NCBI RefSeq assembly: GCF_015624485.1
Contig: NZ_CP061378.1
Location: forward strand, 3,162,001-3,226,000
Length of the DNA stretch: 64,000 bases
Direction: 5' to 3'
Source of the DNA: Bradyrhizobium genosp. L
GTDB lineage: Bacteria; Pseudomonadota; Alphaproteobacteria; Rhizobiales; Xanthobacteraceae
The notes below the pieces were generated by a model. It had not been told where the DNA came from, did not search any database, and worked only from the letters and a program-made list of their open reading frames with translations. Positions 45,475 through 55,504 of this stretch are shown here, piece after piece. The first letter of the stretch is position 1; every line of letters starts with the position of its first letter. The position numbers and the translations under genes are program-made.

Positions 45475-47955
45475 ATGAGATTTCTATTACGGTTCTTCGG
45501 ATTTCTGTTCACGGCAGGGTCGATTCTGTTCCTGGCTGGCCTCGCCGCGGTGGCGGGTTTGTTCTGGCACTTCTCCAAGGATCTGCCCGACTATTCGCAG
45601 CTTCAGAACTATGAGCCGCCGGTGATGACGCGGGTGCATGCGGCCGACGGCTCGCTGCTCGCCGAATACGCCAAGGAACGCCGGCTCTATCTGCCGATCC
45701 AGGCGGTGCCGAAGCTCGTGATCAACAGCTTCCTGGCCGCCGAGGACAAGAATTTCTACGAGCATGGCGGCGTCGATTACACCGGCATGGCGCGCGCGGG
45801 TGTCGCCTATGTCCAGAACCTCGGCTCCAACCGCCGTCCGCAGGGTGCCTCCACCATCACCCAGCAGGTCGCCAAGAACTTCCTTTTGACCAACGAGGTC
45901 TCGTTCGCGCGCAAGATCAAGGAAGCCCTGCTGGCGATGAAGATCGAGCGGGCCTATTCCAAGGACAAGATCCTCGAGCTCTATCTCAACGAAATCTATC
46001 TCGGCCTCGGCGCCTACGGCATCGCGGCGGCCTCGCTGGTGTATTTCGACAAGTCGGTCAACGAGCTGACCATCGCGGAAGCCGCCTATCTCGCGGCACT
46101 GCCGAAGATGCCGGCGAGCCTGCATCCGGTGCGCAACCACGCCCGCGCCGTCGAGCGCCGCAACTACGTGATCGACCGCCTGCAGGAGAACGGCTGGATC
46201 ACCGCGGCCGATGCCGACAAGGCGCGCAAGGAGCCGTTGACGGTGACCAACCGCTCCAGCGGCGCCCACACCTTCGCCGGCGAGTATTTCTCCGAGGAGG
46301 TCCGCCGCGACATCTTCGAGCGCTATGGCGAGAAGAAGCTGTATGAGGGTGGCCTGTCGGTGCGCACCACGCTCGATCCCAAGGTCCAGGTGATGGCGCG
46401 CAAGGCCATGGTGACCGGGCTCGTGAACTATGACGAGCAGCAGGGCTATCGCGGCGCGATCCAGAAGATCGACATCTCCGGCGACTGGGGCATCCCGCTT
46501 GCCGAGATCAAGTCACTGTCGGACGTCTCGCCGTGGCGGATGGCGGTGGTGCTGGAGAGCAACGACCAGTCGGCGCGGATTGGCTTCCAGCCCGGCCGCG
46601 AGCTCGGTGGCGCCGTCAGCAAGCAGCGCGAGACCGGCATCGTCACGGTCGAGGGCGTGCGCTGGGCCAAGCCGACCGCGAGGGGCAAGGCAACCGGTTC
46701 GGTGGCGGCGGTGCTGCAGCCCGGCGACGTGATCTATGCCGACCCGCTCTTCGGCAAGGATGGCCAGCGCGTCGAGGGCCAGTATCGGCTGCGCCAGATT
46801 CCCGAGATATCAGGCGCGATGGTGGCGATGGACCCGCATACCGGCCGCGTGCTCGCCATGGTCGGCGGCTTCTCGTTCGACCAGAGCCAGTTCAACCGCG
46901 CGACCCAAGCCTATCGGCAGCCCGGCTCGACCTTCAAGCCGATCGTCTATTCGTCGGCGCTCGACAATGGCTACACCGGCTCGACCATGATGATCGACGC
47001 GCCGATCGAGATCGACATGGGGCAGGGCAATGTCTGGCGGCCCGAAAACTTCTCGACCGGCCGCTATCAGGGCCAGGTCACGCTGCGCAATGCGCTCAGG
47101 CTGTCGCTCAACACCGTGACGGTGCGGCTTGCGCAGGAGATCGGCATGCCGCTGATCGGCGACTATGCAAAACGCTTCGGCGTCTATGACGATTTGCCGA
47201 ACTATCTGTCCTATGCGCTCGGCGCCGGCGAGACCACGGTCATGCGCATGGTCACGGCGTATTCGATGATCGACAATGGCGGCCGCCGCGTGAAGCCGAC
47301 GCTGATCGACCGCATCCAGGACCGCTACGGCCACACCATCTTCAAGCATGACCAGCGCGAATGCCGCGGCTGCGACGCGCCGGAGGGATGGAAGAACCAG
47401 CCGGAGCCGCAGCTCGTCGATCACCGCGAACAGGTGCTCGATTCGCTGACGGCCTACCAGATCACCTCGCTGATGGAAGGCGTGGTGCAGGCCGGTACCG
47501 GCACCGCGCTGAAGGAGGTCGGCAAGCCGATCGCCGGCAAGACCGGCACCTCCAACGAGGCCAAGGACCTCTGGTTCGTCGGCTTCTCGCACGACCTCGT
47601 GGTCGGCCTCTATGTCGGCTACGACAAGCCGCGCTCGCTCGGCCGCAACGCGCAGGCGGGCCATACGGCGGCTCCCATCGCCCGCGACTTCATGAAGCTC
47701 GCGCTCGCCGACAAGCCGGCGACCCCGTTCGACAAGCCGGTCGGCATCCGCCTGGTGCTGGTCGACGCCAAGTCCGGCCAGCGCGCAGCGCCCGGCCAGA
47801 ACAAGGGCGTGGTGCTGGAAGCCTTCAAGCCGGGCCAGGCCCCGCCGGTCAACGACCTGGTCGCGGGCACCGACGTGATCGACGGCACCCAGCAGGGCAT
47901 CTCGCCGGACGCGGATCGTGCGGTGATGCGCTCGGGGACGGGCGGGCTGTACTAG
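45475..47955 (+). CDS. mrcA: Penicillin-binding protein 1A
   Basis: The protein has 826 residues. A short cytoplasmic tail and one membrane anchor (residues 5-34) precede the glycosyltransferase domain, with AAEDKNFYEHGGVDYTGMAR and GASTITQQVAKNFLLTNEVS. An OB-like insert follows, then the transpeptidase with SxxK in QPGSTFKPIVYSSALD, the SLN motif in LRLSLNTVTVRLA and KTGT in IAGKTGTSNEAKD. It polymerises and crosslinks peptidoglycan. I chose ATG 45475 over the in-frame GTG 45421 because the basic segment and anchor begin there. Its stop overlaps the convergent MFS stop at a shared CTAG. Confidence 0.93.
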   Translation: MRFLLRFFGFLFTAGSILFLAGLAAVAGLFWHFSKDLPDYSQLQNYEPPVMTRVHAADGSLLAEYAKERRLYLPIQAVPKLVINSFLAAEDKNFYEHGGVDYTGMARAGVAYVQNLGSNRRPQGASTITQQVAKNFLLTNEVSFARKIKEALLAMKIERAYSKDKILELYLNEIYLGLGAYGIAAASLVYFDKSVNELTIAEAAYLAALPKMPASLHPVRNHARAVERRNYVIDRLQENGWITAADADKARKEPLTVTNRSSGAHTFAGEYFSEEVRRDIFERYGEKKLYEGGLSVRTTLDPKVQVMARKAMVTGLVNYDEQQGYRGAIQKIDISGDWGIPLAEIKSLSDVSPWRMAVVLESNDQSARIGFQPGRELGGAVSKQRETGIVTVEGVRWAKPTARGKATGSVAAVLQPGDVIYADPLFGKDGQRVEGQYRLRQIPEISGAMVAMDPHTGRVLAMVGGFSFDQSQFNRATQAYRQPGSTFKPIVYSSALDNGYTGSTMMIDAPIEIDMGQGNVWRPENFSTGRYQGQVTLRNALRLSLNTVTVRLAQEIGMPLIGDYAKRFGVYDDLPNYLSYALGAGETTVMRMVTAYSMIDNGGRRVKPTLIDRIQDRYGHTIFKHDQRECRGCDAPEGWKNQPEPQLVDHREQVLDSLTAYQITSLMEGVVQAGTGTALKEVGKPIAGKTGTSNEAKDLWFVGFSHDLVVGLYVGYDKPRSLGRNAQAGHTAAPIARDFMKLALADKPATPFDKPVGIRLVLVDAKSGQRAAPGQNKGVVLEAFKPGQAPPVNDLVAGTDVIDGTQQGISPDADRAVMRSGTGGLY

Positions 47956-49160
47956 TATTTGTTGACGACGCTCCGCAGCGAGATCCAGAGCGCGACCGAG
48001 AGCAGGCCGAAACCCGCGAGCACCAGGAATGCGACCTGGTAGCCGACCCATTGCGCGATCCAGCCGCCGAGCGCGGGGCTGAGCGAGGCGCCGATGCCCT
48101 GGATGGTGATCACCGCGCCCTGGCCGAGATTGATGCGGCCGGTGCCGTTGAGTGTCCGCGCGACGATGCCGGGGACCGCGACGCTCTGCAGGCCGGCGCC
48201 GATGCCGTCGAGAATCTGCACGGGAAACACGCCCCACCAGCCGGACAGGAAATAGGCCAGCACGCCGCGCACCGGCAGCGCGAGAAACGAGGCCAGCAGG
48301 ACCGGCCAGAAGTTGCGGCGCTCGGCGGCGTGCATGCCGATCACCGACATCAGCACCATGACGCCCTGGGCCACCACGATCGTGGTCGCGACGACACCTG
48401 GACCATCGTTGAGACCGCCGGCGACCGCGGCGAGCCCGTACAGCGGAACGATCGCGGCGTTGCCGAGATGAAAGAGCGCCAGCGCCACGGCCAGCACCAG
48501 GAGCGGCTTGTGCTTGACGAGGACGGAGAGGCCGCTCGACTGGCTCTCCGGATCGTCTTCCTTGCCGCGCGCGGCGTGATGGTCGATCGCCTTGGCCGGG
48601 ATCAGCATCACGCTCGCGATCGTGAGCAGGCCGAATCCTGCGGCGAGCAGGAACACGGCGACATAGCCGTAGCGCCATCCGAGATAGCCGGAAGCTGCCG
48701 CGCCCAGCATGTTGCCGGCGTGGTTGAAGGCCTGGTTGCGGCCATTCTGGCGATTGAAGCCGCGCTGCCTGACCATGCCGAGCGTGATGCCGGTCACCGC
48801 CGGCACGATGGCCGCGCCCGCAACCGAGGTTGCGATCTGCGACAGCGCGACGGCCCAGAACTGCTGCGACACGAGGATGATCGCCGAGCCGACGACAACC
48901 GCGATGCCCGGCACGATGACCCAGCCGCGCTTGTAGTCCGTGGTGTCGATCAAGCCGCCGATCGGTGTCGTGATCAGCATCCCCGCGACGTTGCCGATCG
49001 TCAGCGCTGTTCCGATCAGCCCACTGGTCCAGCCGTGGCCGAGCAGGAACACGCCGACGAACGGCCCGATGCCGGACTGCATGTCCGCCATGAAGAAATT
49101 CAGGGCGAGCAGCGCCCACAGCGGTCCGGTGTCGTGCTTCTCGGCTTTGCGGCTGTTCAT
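47952..49160 (-). CDS. Major facilitator superfamily transporter
   Basis: The protein has 402 residues with about 12 hydrophobic segments. It begins MNSRKAEKHDTGPLWALL. Typical features are GLIDTTDYKRGWVIVPG in the first intracellular loop (motif A region), a charged central loop near 195-215 (HHAARGKEDDPESQSSGLS), and late helices with GWIAQWVGYQVAFLVLA. Substrate is unknown. The gene is isolated on the minus strand, convergent with PBP1A and divergent from the DUF2231 operon. Confidence 0.88.
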   Translation of the reverse strand: MNSRKAEKHDTGPLWALLALNFFMADMQSGIGPFVGVFLLGHGWTSGLIGTALTIGNVAGMLITTPIGGLIDTTDYKRGWVIVPGIAVVVGSAIILVSQQFWAVALSQIATSVAGAAIVPAVTGITLGMVRQRGFNRQNGRNQAFNHAGNMLGAAASGYLGWRYGYVAVFLLAAGFGLLTIASVMLIPAKAIDHHAARGKEDDPESQSSGLSVLVKHKPLLVLAVALALFHLGNAAIVPLYGLAAVAGGLNDGPGVVATTIVVAQGVMVLMSVIGMHAAERRNFWPVLLASFLALPVRGVLAYFLSGWWGVFPVQILDGIGAGLQSVAVPGIVARTLNGTGRINLGQGAVITIQGIGASLSPALGGWIAQWVGYQVAFLVLAGFGLLSVALWISLRSVVNKY

Positions 49161-49344
49161 GGTCTGACGCGCGTGGCGATCGCGCGCGGAACTCCCCTGT
49201 CATACCGGTTTTGCCGATCTTGCGATGGGCAAGGTTGATGCGGTGCAAAGGAACAAACGCCACAAGGCGGCCTTCGGTTCGATGATGCACGCGCGATCGG
49301 GACAGCATCGCCGCGTCGATGACAGACCCGTGCTTGCCGGCTTA

Positions 49345-49369
49345 GGAACATCGACTCGCACGAACCGTT
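49345..49369 (+). promoter_or_regulatory. EcfG-type general stress promoter before the DUF2231 gene
   Basis: GGAAC at 49345-49349 and CGTT at 49366-49369 are separated by exactly 16 bp, the consensus for the alphaproteobacterial general stress sigma factor EcfG. The transcript would start near 49376, next to the DUF2231 ORF. The same motif recurs before cyoA. Confidence 0.65.
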
Positions 49370-49377
49370 GACGGTCG

Positions 49378-49866
49378 ATGCCGCAAGCGCAAATGCGAGA
49401 CGCCAGAGTGACCAGCACCGATCTCACCAACCCGGTTTCGACGGCGCGGATCGCGATGCACCCGATCCATCCGATGCTGGTGCCATTCCCGATCGTGTGC
49501 TTCGTCGGCGCATTTCTCACCGATATCGCCTATTGGCGGACGGCCGAGATGATGTGGGCGGATTTCTCGGCCTGGCTGCTGTTCGCCGGCGTTTTGCTGG
49601 GCGTGCTTGCGGCGATCGCCGGCCTGATCGATTTCCTCGGCAGCCGCCGCATCCGCCGAATCGCGCCGGCCTGGTTTCACATGGCCGGCAATGTCGTGGT
49701 CATGCTGCTCGCGCTGTTCAATTGCTTCGTGCACAGCCGCGATGCCTGGACCTCGGTCGTGCCATTCGGGTTGCTGCTGTCGGCGCTGACCGTGCTGGTG
49801 ATGCTGTTCACGGGCTGGATGGGCTGGGAGATGGTCTATCGCCACCGGGTCGGAGTTGCAGGGTGA
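49378..49866 (+). CDS. DUF2231 membrane protein
   Basis: The protein has up to 162 residues and four membrane segments. The DUF2231 signature is at the start (AMHPIHPMLVPFPIVCFVGA), then FSAWLLFAGVLLGVLAAIAG and a His-containing third helix (PAWFHMAGNVVVM). The family is of unknown function, sometimes linked to heme or redox. If the EcfG-type promoter is used, ATG 49378 would be almost leaderless; ATG 49393 or GTG 49408 are alternative starts. Its stop overlaps the next start. Confidence 0.82.
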   Translation: MPQAQMRDARVTSTDLTNPVSTARIAMHPIHPMLVPFPIVCFVGAFLTDIAYWRTAEMMWADFSAWLLFAGVLLGVLAAIAGLIDFLGSRRIRRIAPAWFHMAGNVVVMLLALFNCFVHSRDAWTSVVPFGLLLSALTVLVMLFTGWMGWEMVYRHRVGVAG

Positions 49867-51233
49867 TGCCGGTCTTCAATAACCAGATCGTGCGACGGCG
49901 CCTGCGGCTTGCGGCCGGTCTGTCGGCTGCGCTGTGCCTCGCCGGATGCTACGAGGCCGCGCCGGATCCGAAGACCCAGATCGGCGCGAATCCCGATCTG
50001 CCGGCGCAGCAGCAATATCTGATGCCGCCGATGCATGTCGCTTCCGTGGTCGGATGGCAGCAGGGCGAGAAACCGGACGTTCCCAGCGGGCTCGAGATCA
50101 CCGCGCTGGCCACCGGCTTGCAGCATCCGCGCTCGCTCTATGTGCTCCCCGATGGCGACGTCCTCGTCGTCGAATCCAAGGCGCCCGGCACCGAGCCGAT
50201 CAAGCGGCCCAAGGACTTCATCATGAAATGGGTGGAGTCATGGGCGACCTCCGGCGGCGATACCGGCGAAAGCAACCGCATCACGCTGCTGCGCGGCGGC
50301 GGTGACGGCAAGCCTGCGACGCAGAGCGTGTTCCTCGATCATCTGACATCGCCATTCGGCGTGGCACTGGTCGGCGACGAGCTCTACGTCGCGAACACCG
50401 ACGCCATCGTGCGCTATCCCTATCACACCGGCGATACCAGGATCACGGCGCCCGGCGAGACGCTGACGCCGCTGCCGGGCGGGCCGATCGATCATCACTG
50501 GACCAAGAGCCTGGTCGCGAGCCCCGACGGCAAGCTGCTCTATGTCGGCGTCGGCTCCAACAGCAACATCACCGAAAACGGCATCGAGGCGGAAAAGAAC
50601 CGCGCCGCGATCTGGGAGGTCGAACGCGCCACCGGCCGCTGGCGGATCTTTGCCAGCGGACTGCGCAATCCGAACGGGCTGAGCTTCGAGCCGCAAAGTC
50701 ACGCGCTGTGGACCGTCGTCAACGAGCGCGATGAGCTCGGCCCCAATCTGGTCCCGGATTACCTGACGTCGGTCAAGGATGGCGCCTTCTACGGCTGGCC
50801 CTACAGCTATTACGGCCAGCATGTCGATCCGCGGGTGCAGCCGCAGCGTCCCGATCTCGTGGCCAAGGCGATCGCGCCGGACTACGCGCTGAGCTCGCAC
50901 GTCGCGCCGCTCGGACTTGCTTTCAACAATGGCGATGCACTGACCGCGGCCTATCGCGGCGGCGCCTTCATCGGCGAGCACGGCAGCTGGAACCGGCCGC
51001 AGCTCAACGGCTACAAGGTCGTGTACGTGCCGTTCGCCGACGGACATCCGAACGGTGTGGCGCAGGATGTCGTAACCGGCTTCCTGAGCAAGGACGAGAA
51101 ATCGCGCGGCCGTCCGGTCGGCCTGGCGATCGACAAGTCGGGCAGCCTGCTGATCGCGGATGATGTCGGCAACACCGTCTGGCGCGTCACGAGCGCCAAC
51201 CGGCAGCCGACGCAGGCCTCGAACGGGCACTGA
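49866..51233 (+). CDS. Sorbosone dehydrogenase-family (PQQ-type) lipoprotein
   Basis: The protein has 455 residues. A lipobox (ALCLAGC) near residue 28 predicts lipid anchoring. The beta-propeller resembles L-sorbosone/PQQ glucose dehydrogenases, with LQHPRSLYVLPDGDVLVVES, TSPFGVALVGDELYVANTD, FASGLRNPNGLSFEP and FIGEHGSWNRPQLNGYKVVY. It probably oxidises a sugar or aldose in the periplasm using PQQ, passing electrons to the respiratory chain. It is coupled to DUF2231 by a TGATG-type overlap, and the terminal oxidase operon follows downstream. Confidence 0.85.
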   Translation: MPVFNNQIVRRRLRLAAGLSAALCLAGCYEAAPDPKTQIGANPDLPAQQQYLMPPMHVASVVGWQQGEKPDVPSGLEITALATGLQHPRSLYVLPDGDVLVVESKAPGTEPIKRPKDFIMKWVESWATSGGDTGESNRITLLRGGGDGKPATQSVFLDHLTSPFGVALVGDELYVANTDAIVRYPYHTGDTRITAPGETLTPLPGGPIDHHWTKSLVASPDGKLLYVGVGSNSNITENGIEAEKNRAAIWEVERATGRWRIFASGLRNPNGLSFEPQSHALWTVVNERDELGPNLVPDYLTSVKDGAFYGWPYSYYGQHVDPRVQPQRPDLVAKAIAPDYALSSHVAPLGLAFNNGDALTAAYRGGAFIGEHGSWNRPQLNGYKVVYVPFADGHPNGVAQDVVTGFLSKDEKSRGRPVGLAIDKSGSLLIADDVGNTVWRVTSANRQPTQASNGH

Positions 51234-51247
51234 CGGAGGAGAGAGCT

Positions 51248-51460
51248 ATGGGACTGGCGCAATATTCGGTGATCCCCGTTCAGGACGAATGGGGTGTGCT
51301 GCACGACGGCAATCTGAACGGCGGCTATGCCACCAAGGAGGCGGCGTTCGAATCCGCGGCCGCCGCGGCCTCGCTGGCGATCCGCGAGGGGCACGAGGTT
51401 CACGTCAGCGTGCCGGCGCGGGAGGAAGGCGAGGGCGCGCTGACCCGGCGCGCCAAATGA
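51248..51460 (+). CDS. DUF2188-like small protein
   Basis: The product has 70 residues. It has VIPVQDEWGVLHDGNLNGGY and the YATKEAAFESAAAAASLAI helix followed by HEVHVSVPA. This is the strand-helix-strand pattern of the DUF2188 family of small proteins of unknown function. GGAGGAGAG is just upstream of the ATG, 14 bp after the sorbosone dehydrogenase gene, so it is in the same operon. Confidence 0.75.
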   Translation: MGLAQYSVIPVQDEWGVLHDGNLNGGYATKEAAFESAAAAASLAIREGHEVHVSVPAREEGEGALTRRAK

Positions 51461-51491
51461 GAGGCCACCTAGCCAAAGTCGGGGCTTTGAC

Positions 51492-51941
51492 ATGAAAGCC
51501 AAGCTGGTCGCCCACAAAGCCGGTGAACGTATCCATGTCGTGGTTCTGAATTCAGGCGAGGAAGCGTTCGCAACCCTCGCCGATGTCGCGAGAAATCTGC
51601 ACATCACGGCCGCGTCCCTGACCGCGATCGGCGCGTTCGCGCAGGCCACGGTCGGATGGTTCGACTTCGAGCGCAAGACCTACAGGAAGATCGAGGTCGC
51701 CGAGCAATGCGAGGTGCTGAGCGCGATCGGCGACATCGCGGTCGGCGATGATGGCAAGCCGGGCCTGCATGTGCACGTCGTGCTCGGGCTGGCCGACGGG
51801 ACGACCCGCGGCGGCCATCTGCTCGCGGCGACGGTCCGGCCAACTCTCGAAGTCGTGATGACGGAGACGCCGGCGGTGTTGCGCCGGACCCGGCGGCCGG
51901 AGCTGGGGATTGCGCTGATAGACCTCGGAAAAGACAGCTAA
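51492..51941 (+). CDS. PPC-domain (DUF296) protein
   Basis: The protein has 149 residues. The plant-and-prokaryote conserved domain is complete: VVVLNSGEEAFATLADVARN, LTAIGAFAQATVGWFDFERK, LHVHVVLGLADGTTRGGHLL and TLEVVMTETP. Bacterial members are trimeric and may bind DNA or a small ligand. It is 31 bp after the DUF2188 gene and probably the last gene of the first stress-promoter operon. Confidence 0.85.
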   Translation: MKAKLVAHKAGERIHVVVLNSGEEAFATLADVARNLHITAASLTAIGAFAQATVGWFDFERKTYRKIEVAEQCEVLSAIGDIAVGDDGKPGLHVHVVLGLADGTTRGGHLLAATVRPTLEVVMTETPAVLRRTRRPELGIALIDLGKDS

Positions 51942-51984
51942 CCGAATTGGCAGGCGGCCAAAGCCGGCTCCGGCAATTTTTGTG

Positions 51985-52009
51985 GGAACCGGGAGGTTCC
52001 CAAGGCGTT
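51985..52009 (+). promoter_or_regulatory. EcfG-type general stress promoter before cyoA
   Basis: GGAAC at 51985-51989 and CGTT at 52006-52009 are separated by 16 bp. The -35 element is embedded in the perfect inverted repeat GGGAACC-N4-GGTTCCC (51984-52001). It lies 38 bp before the cyoA ATG at 52048. Confidence 0.65.
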
Positions 52010-52047
52010 GAGTGCGCTGCAGGCGTTTCGGGGCAGCGTCACCCGCA

Positions 52048-52869
52048 ATGAACATCCTTGATCCCCAAGGCCCAATTGCTGCGGCGGAGCGAACGATCCT
52101 GGTGGATTCGGTCGCCATCATGCTTGCGATCGTGCTGCCCACGATCGCCGCCATCCTCGGTTTCGCTTGGTGGTACCGCAGCTCCAACTCACGGGCGCAG
52201 TACCTGCCGGACTGGGCCTATTCCGGCCGGCTCGAGCTGGTGGTCTGGGCGATCCCGGCGCTCACCATCATCCTGCTCGGCGGCGTCGCCTGGATCGGCG
52301 CGCATCAGCTCGATCCGGCGCGTCCGGTCGAGGGCACCGGGCAGCCGCTGCGGATCCAGGTCGTCTCGCTCGATTGGAAATGGCTGTTCATCTATCCCGA
52401 TCAGCGGGTTGCCAGCCTGAACACGCTGACGGTGCCGGTCGGCGCTCCGCTGCAATTCGAGCTGACGTCGGCGAGCGTGATGAACGCCTTCTTCATCCCG
52501 CAGCTCGGCAGCATGATCTACACCATGAACGGCATGGTGACGCGGCTGCAGCTGCGCGCGGATGCCGAGGGCACCTATCAGGGACTGTCGTCGCATTTCA
52601 GCGGCGACGGCTTTCCCGGCATGATGTTCGACGTCAACGTCGTCTCCCAGCTCGCCTTCGCGGATTGGGCGAAGCAGGCGGCCGGCAGCAATCAGGTGCT
52701 GAACGCCGAGAGCTACGGCAAGCTGGCGCGCCAGTCGATCGGCGATCCGAAGTCCACCTATCGGCTGGACGATCCGCTGTTGTTCCAGGCGATCGCCACC
52801 CAGCACATCCCGGCCGCGCCCGGTCCATCGCTGGACCGGGAAGCCGAAGTCTCACCACGGAGCCACTGA
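52048..52869 (+). CDS. cyoA: Cytochrome bo3-type quinol oxidase subunit II
   Basis: The protein has 273 residues. Two membrane helices lie at about 20-41 and 62-82, then the periplasmic cupredoxin domain with [20 protein letters not shown] and [20 protein letters not shown]. The CuA cysteines are absent, as expected for a quinol oxidase. The usual lipoprotein signal and lipobox are missing; a stop codon at 52009-52011 prevents extension beyond the GTG at 52012. ATG 52048 is preferred since the EcfG-type promoter is so close. It overlaps cyoB (TGATG). Confidence 0.88.
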   Translation: MNILDPQGPIAAAERTILVDSVAIMLAIVLPTIAAILGFAWWYRSSNSRAQYLPDWAYSGRLELVVWAIPALTIILLGGVAWIGAHQLDPARPVEGTGQPLRIQVVSLDWKWLFIYPDQRVASLNTLTVPVGAPLQFELTSASVMNAFFIPQLGSMIYTMNGMVTRLQLRADAEGTYQGLSSHFSGDGFPGMMFDVNVVSQLAFADWAKQAAGSNQVLNAESYGKLARQSIGDPKSTYRLDDPLLFQAIATQHIPAAPGPSLDREAEVSPRSH

Positions 52870-54863
52870 TGTTCGGCAAGCTGAGCTGGTCGGCGATCCC
52901 GTTCGACCAGCCGATCCCGTTGGCCACCGGCGCAGTGGTGCTGGTGGTGATCCTGGCCGTGCTGCTCTGGGTCGTCCTCGCCGGTCACCTGCCATATCTC
53001 TGGCGCGAATGGATCACCAGCGTCGACCACAAGCGGATCGGCGTGATGTACACCTTCCTCGCGATGGTGATGCTGCTGCGCGGCTTCGCCGACGCGCTGA
53101 TGATGCGGGGGCAGCAGGCGCTGGCGCTGCATGCGCAGGGCTTTCTGCCGCCCGAGCATTACAACCAGATCTTCTCGGCGCACGGCACGATCATGATCTT
53201 CTTCGTCGCGATGCCGTTCGTGATCGGCCTGATGAACCTGGTCGTGCCGCTGCAACTCGGCGTCCGCGACGTCGCATTCCCGACGCTCAACTCGGTCGGC
53301 TTCTGGCTCACCGCGACCGGCGCGCTGCTGGTCAACGTCTCGCTCGTCGTCGGCGAGTTCGCGCGCACCGGATGGCTGCCTTATCCGCCGCTGTCGGAGC
53401 TGACCTATTCGCCGGGCGTCGGCGTCGACTACTATCTGTGGTCGCTGGAGATCTCCGGTGTCGGAACGCTGGTCGCCGGCATCAACCTGGTCACGACGGT
53501 GCTGAAGCTGCGCACCAGGGGCATGACCTATCTGCGCATGCCGATGTTCTGCTGGACCACGCTGGCCTCGAACCTGTTGATCGTTGCGGCATTCCCGATC
53601 CTGACCGCGACGCTCGCGATGCTGATCCTCGACCGCTATCTCGGCTTCCATTTCTTCACCAACGAGGCCGGCGGCAACGTCATGATGTTCATGAACCTGA
53701 TCTGGGCCTGGGGCCATCCCGAGGTCTACATCCTGGTGCTGCCGGCGTTCGGCATCTTCTCCGAGGTGGTCTCCACCTTCTCCGGCAAGCCGCTGTTCGG
53801 CTACCGCTCGATGGTGCTCGCGACCATGGCGATCTGCGTGATCTCGTTCATGGTCTGGCTGCACCATTTCTTCACGATGGGCGCGGGCCCCAACGTCAAC
53901 GCGATCTTCGGCATTGCCAGCATGATCATCGCGGTGCCCACGGGAGTGAAGATCTACAACTGGCTGTTCACGATGTATGGCGGGCGGGTCCGCTTCACGA
54001 CGCCGATGCTGTGGTCGATCGGCTTCATGGTAACGTTCCTGATCGGCGGCTTGACCGGCGTGCTGGTGGCGGTGCCGCCGGCGGACTTCCTGCTGCACAA
54101 CAGCCTGTTCCTGGTGGCGCACTTCCACAACGTCATCATCGGCGGCGTGCTGTTCGGCGCCTTCGCCGGCTACACCTACTGGTTTCCCAAGGCGTTCGGC
54201 TTCCGCCTGCATGAGGGGCTCGGCAAAGCCGCGTTCTGGTGCTGGCTGATCGGCTTCTATGTCGCCTTCATGCCGCTCTATGCCGTCGGCCTGCTCGGCA
54301 TGACCCGCCGGATGCAGCATTACGACGTGCCGGAATGGCGGCCGTGGCTGCTGCTCGCCTCGCTCGGCGCGATCATCATCCTGGCCGGGATTGTCTGCCA
54401 GATCGCGCAGCTCGTGGTCAGCATCCGCGATCGCGCCGCGCTGCGCGATCGCACCGGCGATCCCTGGGACGGCCGCTCGCTGGAATGGGCCACCGCATCG
54501 CCGCCGCCGGTGTTCAACTTCGCGATCGAGCCTGACGTCAACGGGGAGGATGCCTATTGGGCGATGAAGCAGCGGGCGAGGCGTCAGGACGCCAATAACG
54601 AGAGTCCCGACTACCGGGATATCGAGATGCCGCGCAATTCGCCGACCGGCTTTATCTGCGCGTTCTTCGCAACCGTGATGGGGTTCGCGCTGATCTGGCA
54701 CATCTGGTGGATGGTCGCGGCCGGCGCGGTCGGCGCCTTCGCGACGTTCGTCGCCTTTGCCTGGCGCGACCACGATGAATACGTCATTGCGGCCGACGAT
54801 GTCGCGCGGATCGACCAGGCCAATCTCGCTGAGCGGCGCGCCATGATGAGTGGAGCAGCATGA
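52869..54863 (+). CDS. cyoB: Cytochrome bo3-type quinol oxidase subunit I
   Basis: The protein has 664 residues and about 15 membrane segments. The heme-copper centre is clear: [20 protein letters not shown] (low-spin heme His), [17 protein letters not shown] (CuB His and cross-linked Tyr), [11 protein letters not shown] (two CuB His) and [14 protein letters not shown] (heme His pair). It reduces O2 to water while pumping protons. It overlaps cyoA and cyoC. Confidence 0.95.
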   Translation: MFGKLSWSAIPFDQPIPLATGAVVLVVILAVLLWVVLAGHLPYLWREWITSVDHKRIGVMYTFLAMVMLLRGFADALMMRGQQALALHAQGFLPPEHYNQIFSAHGTIMIFFVAMPFVIGLMNLVVPLQLGVRDVAFPTLNSVGFWLTATGALLVNVSLVVGEFARTGWLPYPPLSELTYSPGVGVDYYLWSLEISGVGTLVAGINLVTTVLKLRTRGMTYLRMPMFCWTTLASNLLIVAAFPILTATLAMLILDRYLGFHFFTNEAGGNVMMFMNLIWAWGHPEVYILVLPAFGIFSEVVSTFSGKPLFGYRSMVLATMAICVISFMVWLHHFFTMGAGPNVNAIFGIASMIIAVPTGVKIYNWLFTMYGGRVRFTTPMLWSIGFMVTFLIGGLTGVLVAVPPADFLLHNSLFLVAHFHNVIIGGVLFGAFAGYTYWFPKAFGFRLHEGLGKAAFWCWLIGFYVAFMPLYAVGLLGMTRRMQHYDVPEWRPWLLLASLGAIIILAGIVCQIAQLVVSIRDRAALRDRTGDPWDGRSLEWATASPPPVFNFAIEPDVNGEDAYWAMKQRARRQDANNESPDYRDIEMPRNSPTGFICAFFATVMGFALIWHIWWMVAAGAVGAFATFVAFAWRDHDEYVIAADDVARIDQANLAERRAMMSGAA

Positions 54864-55504
54864 TGGCGACAGCTGCAATTGCACAGGCCGACCCGCATCG
54901 ACTGCGCGGCCTCGACACTGCGGCCGAGCATGCCGGACCAGCGCCCAAGCGCATCGTCACCGCCTACGGCTTCTGGATCTTCCTGCTCAGCGACATCGTG
55001 ATGTTCTCGTGCTTCTTCGCGGCCTATGCGGTTCTGTCGGGACAGACCGACGGTGGGCCGAAGGGGTCCGAGCTGTTCGATCTCCGCTCGGTCGCGGCCG
55101 AGACGGGCTGCCTGCTGCTGTCGAGCTTCACCTGCGGAATGGCCAGCATCGCGGCCGACGAGCGCGAGACGACGCTGTTCCAACTCGCCATGGCGCTGAC
55201 TTGCGCGCTGGGACTGGCGTTCCTGTCACTCGAGTTTCGGGAATTCGCCAGCCTGGTCGCCCGCGGTGCCGGACCGTCGCGCAGCGCCTTCCTCTCGGCG
55301 TTCTTCACCCTCGTCGGATGCCACGGGTTGCATGTGTCGGCGGGCGTGCTCTGGCTGCTGACGATGATGGCGCAGGTCACGGCCAAGGGGTTTCGCGCCG
55401 ACATCCGGCGCCGCATCGTGTGCTTTGCGCTGTTCTGGCACGCGCTCGACATCATCTGGGTGGCGGTGTTCTCGGTGGTCTATCTGCTCGGAGCCGGTCA
55501 ATGA
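54860..55504 (+). CDS. cyoC: Cytochrome bo3-type quinol oxidase subunit III
   Basis: The protein has 214 residues with about five membrane segments. It has [40 protein letters not shown] and [20 protein letters not shown], the standard subunit III pattern. It stabilises the oxidase. Two adjacent ATG codons exist; the first (54860) overlaps the cyoB stop. The stop overlaps the cyoD start. Confidence 0.93.
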   Translation: MMATAAIAQADPHRLRGLDTAAEHAGPAPKRIVTAYGFWIFLLSDIVMFSCFFAAYAVLSGQTDGGPKGSELFDLRSVAAETGCLLLSSFTCGMASIAADERETTLFQLAMALTCALGLAFLSLEFREFASLVARGAGPSRSAFLSAFFTLVGCHGLHVSAGVLWLLTMMAQVTAKGFRADIRRRIVCFALFWHALDIIWVAVFSVVYLLGAGQ

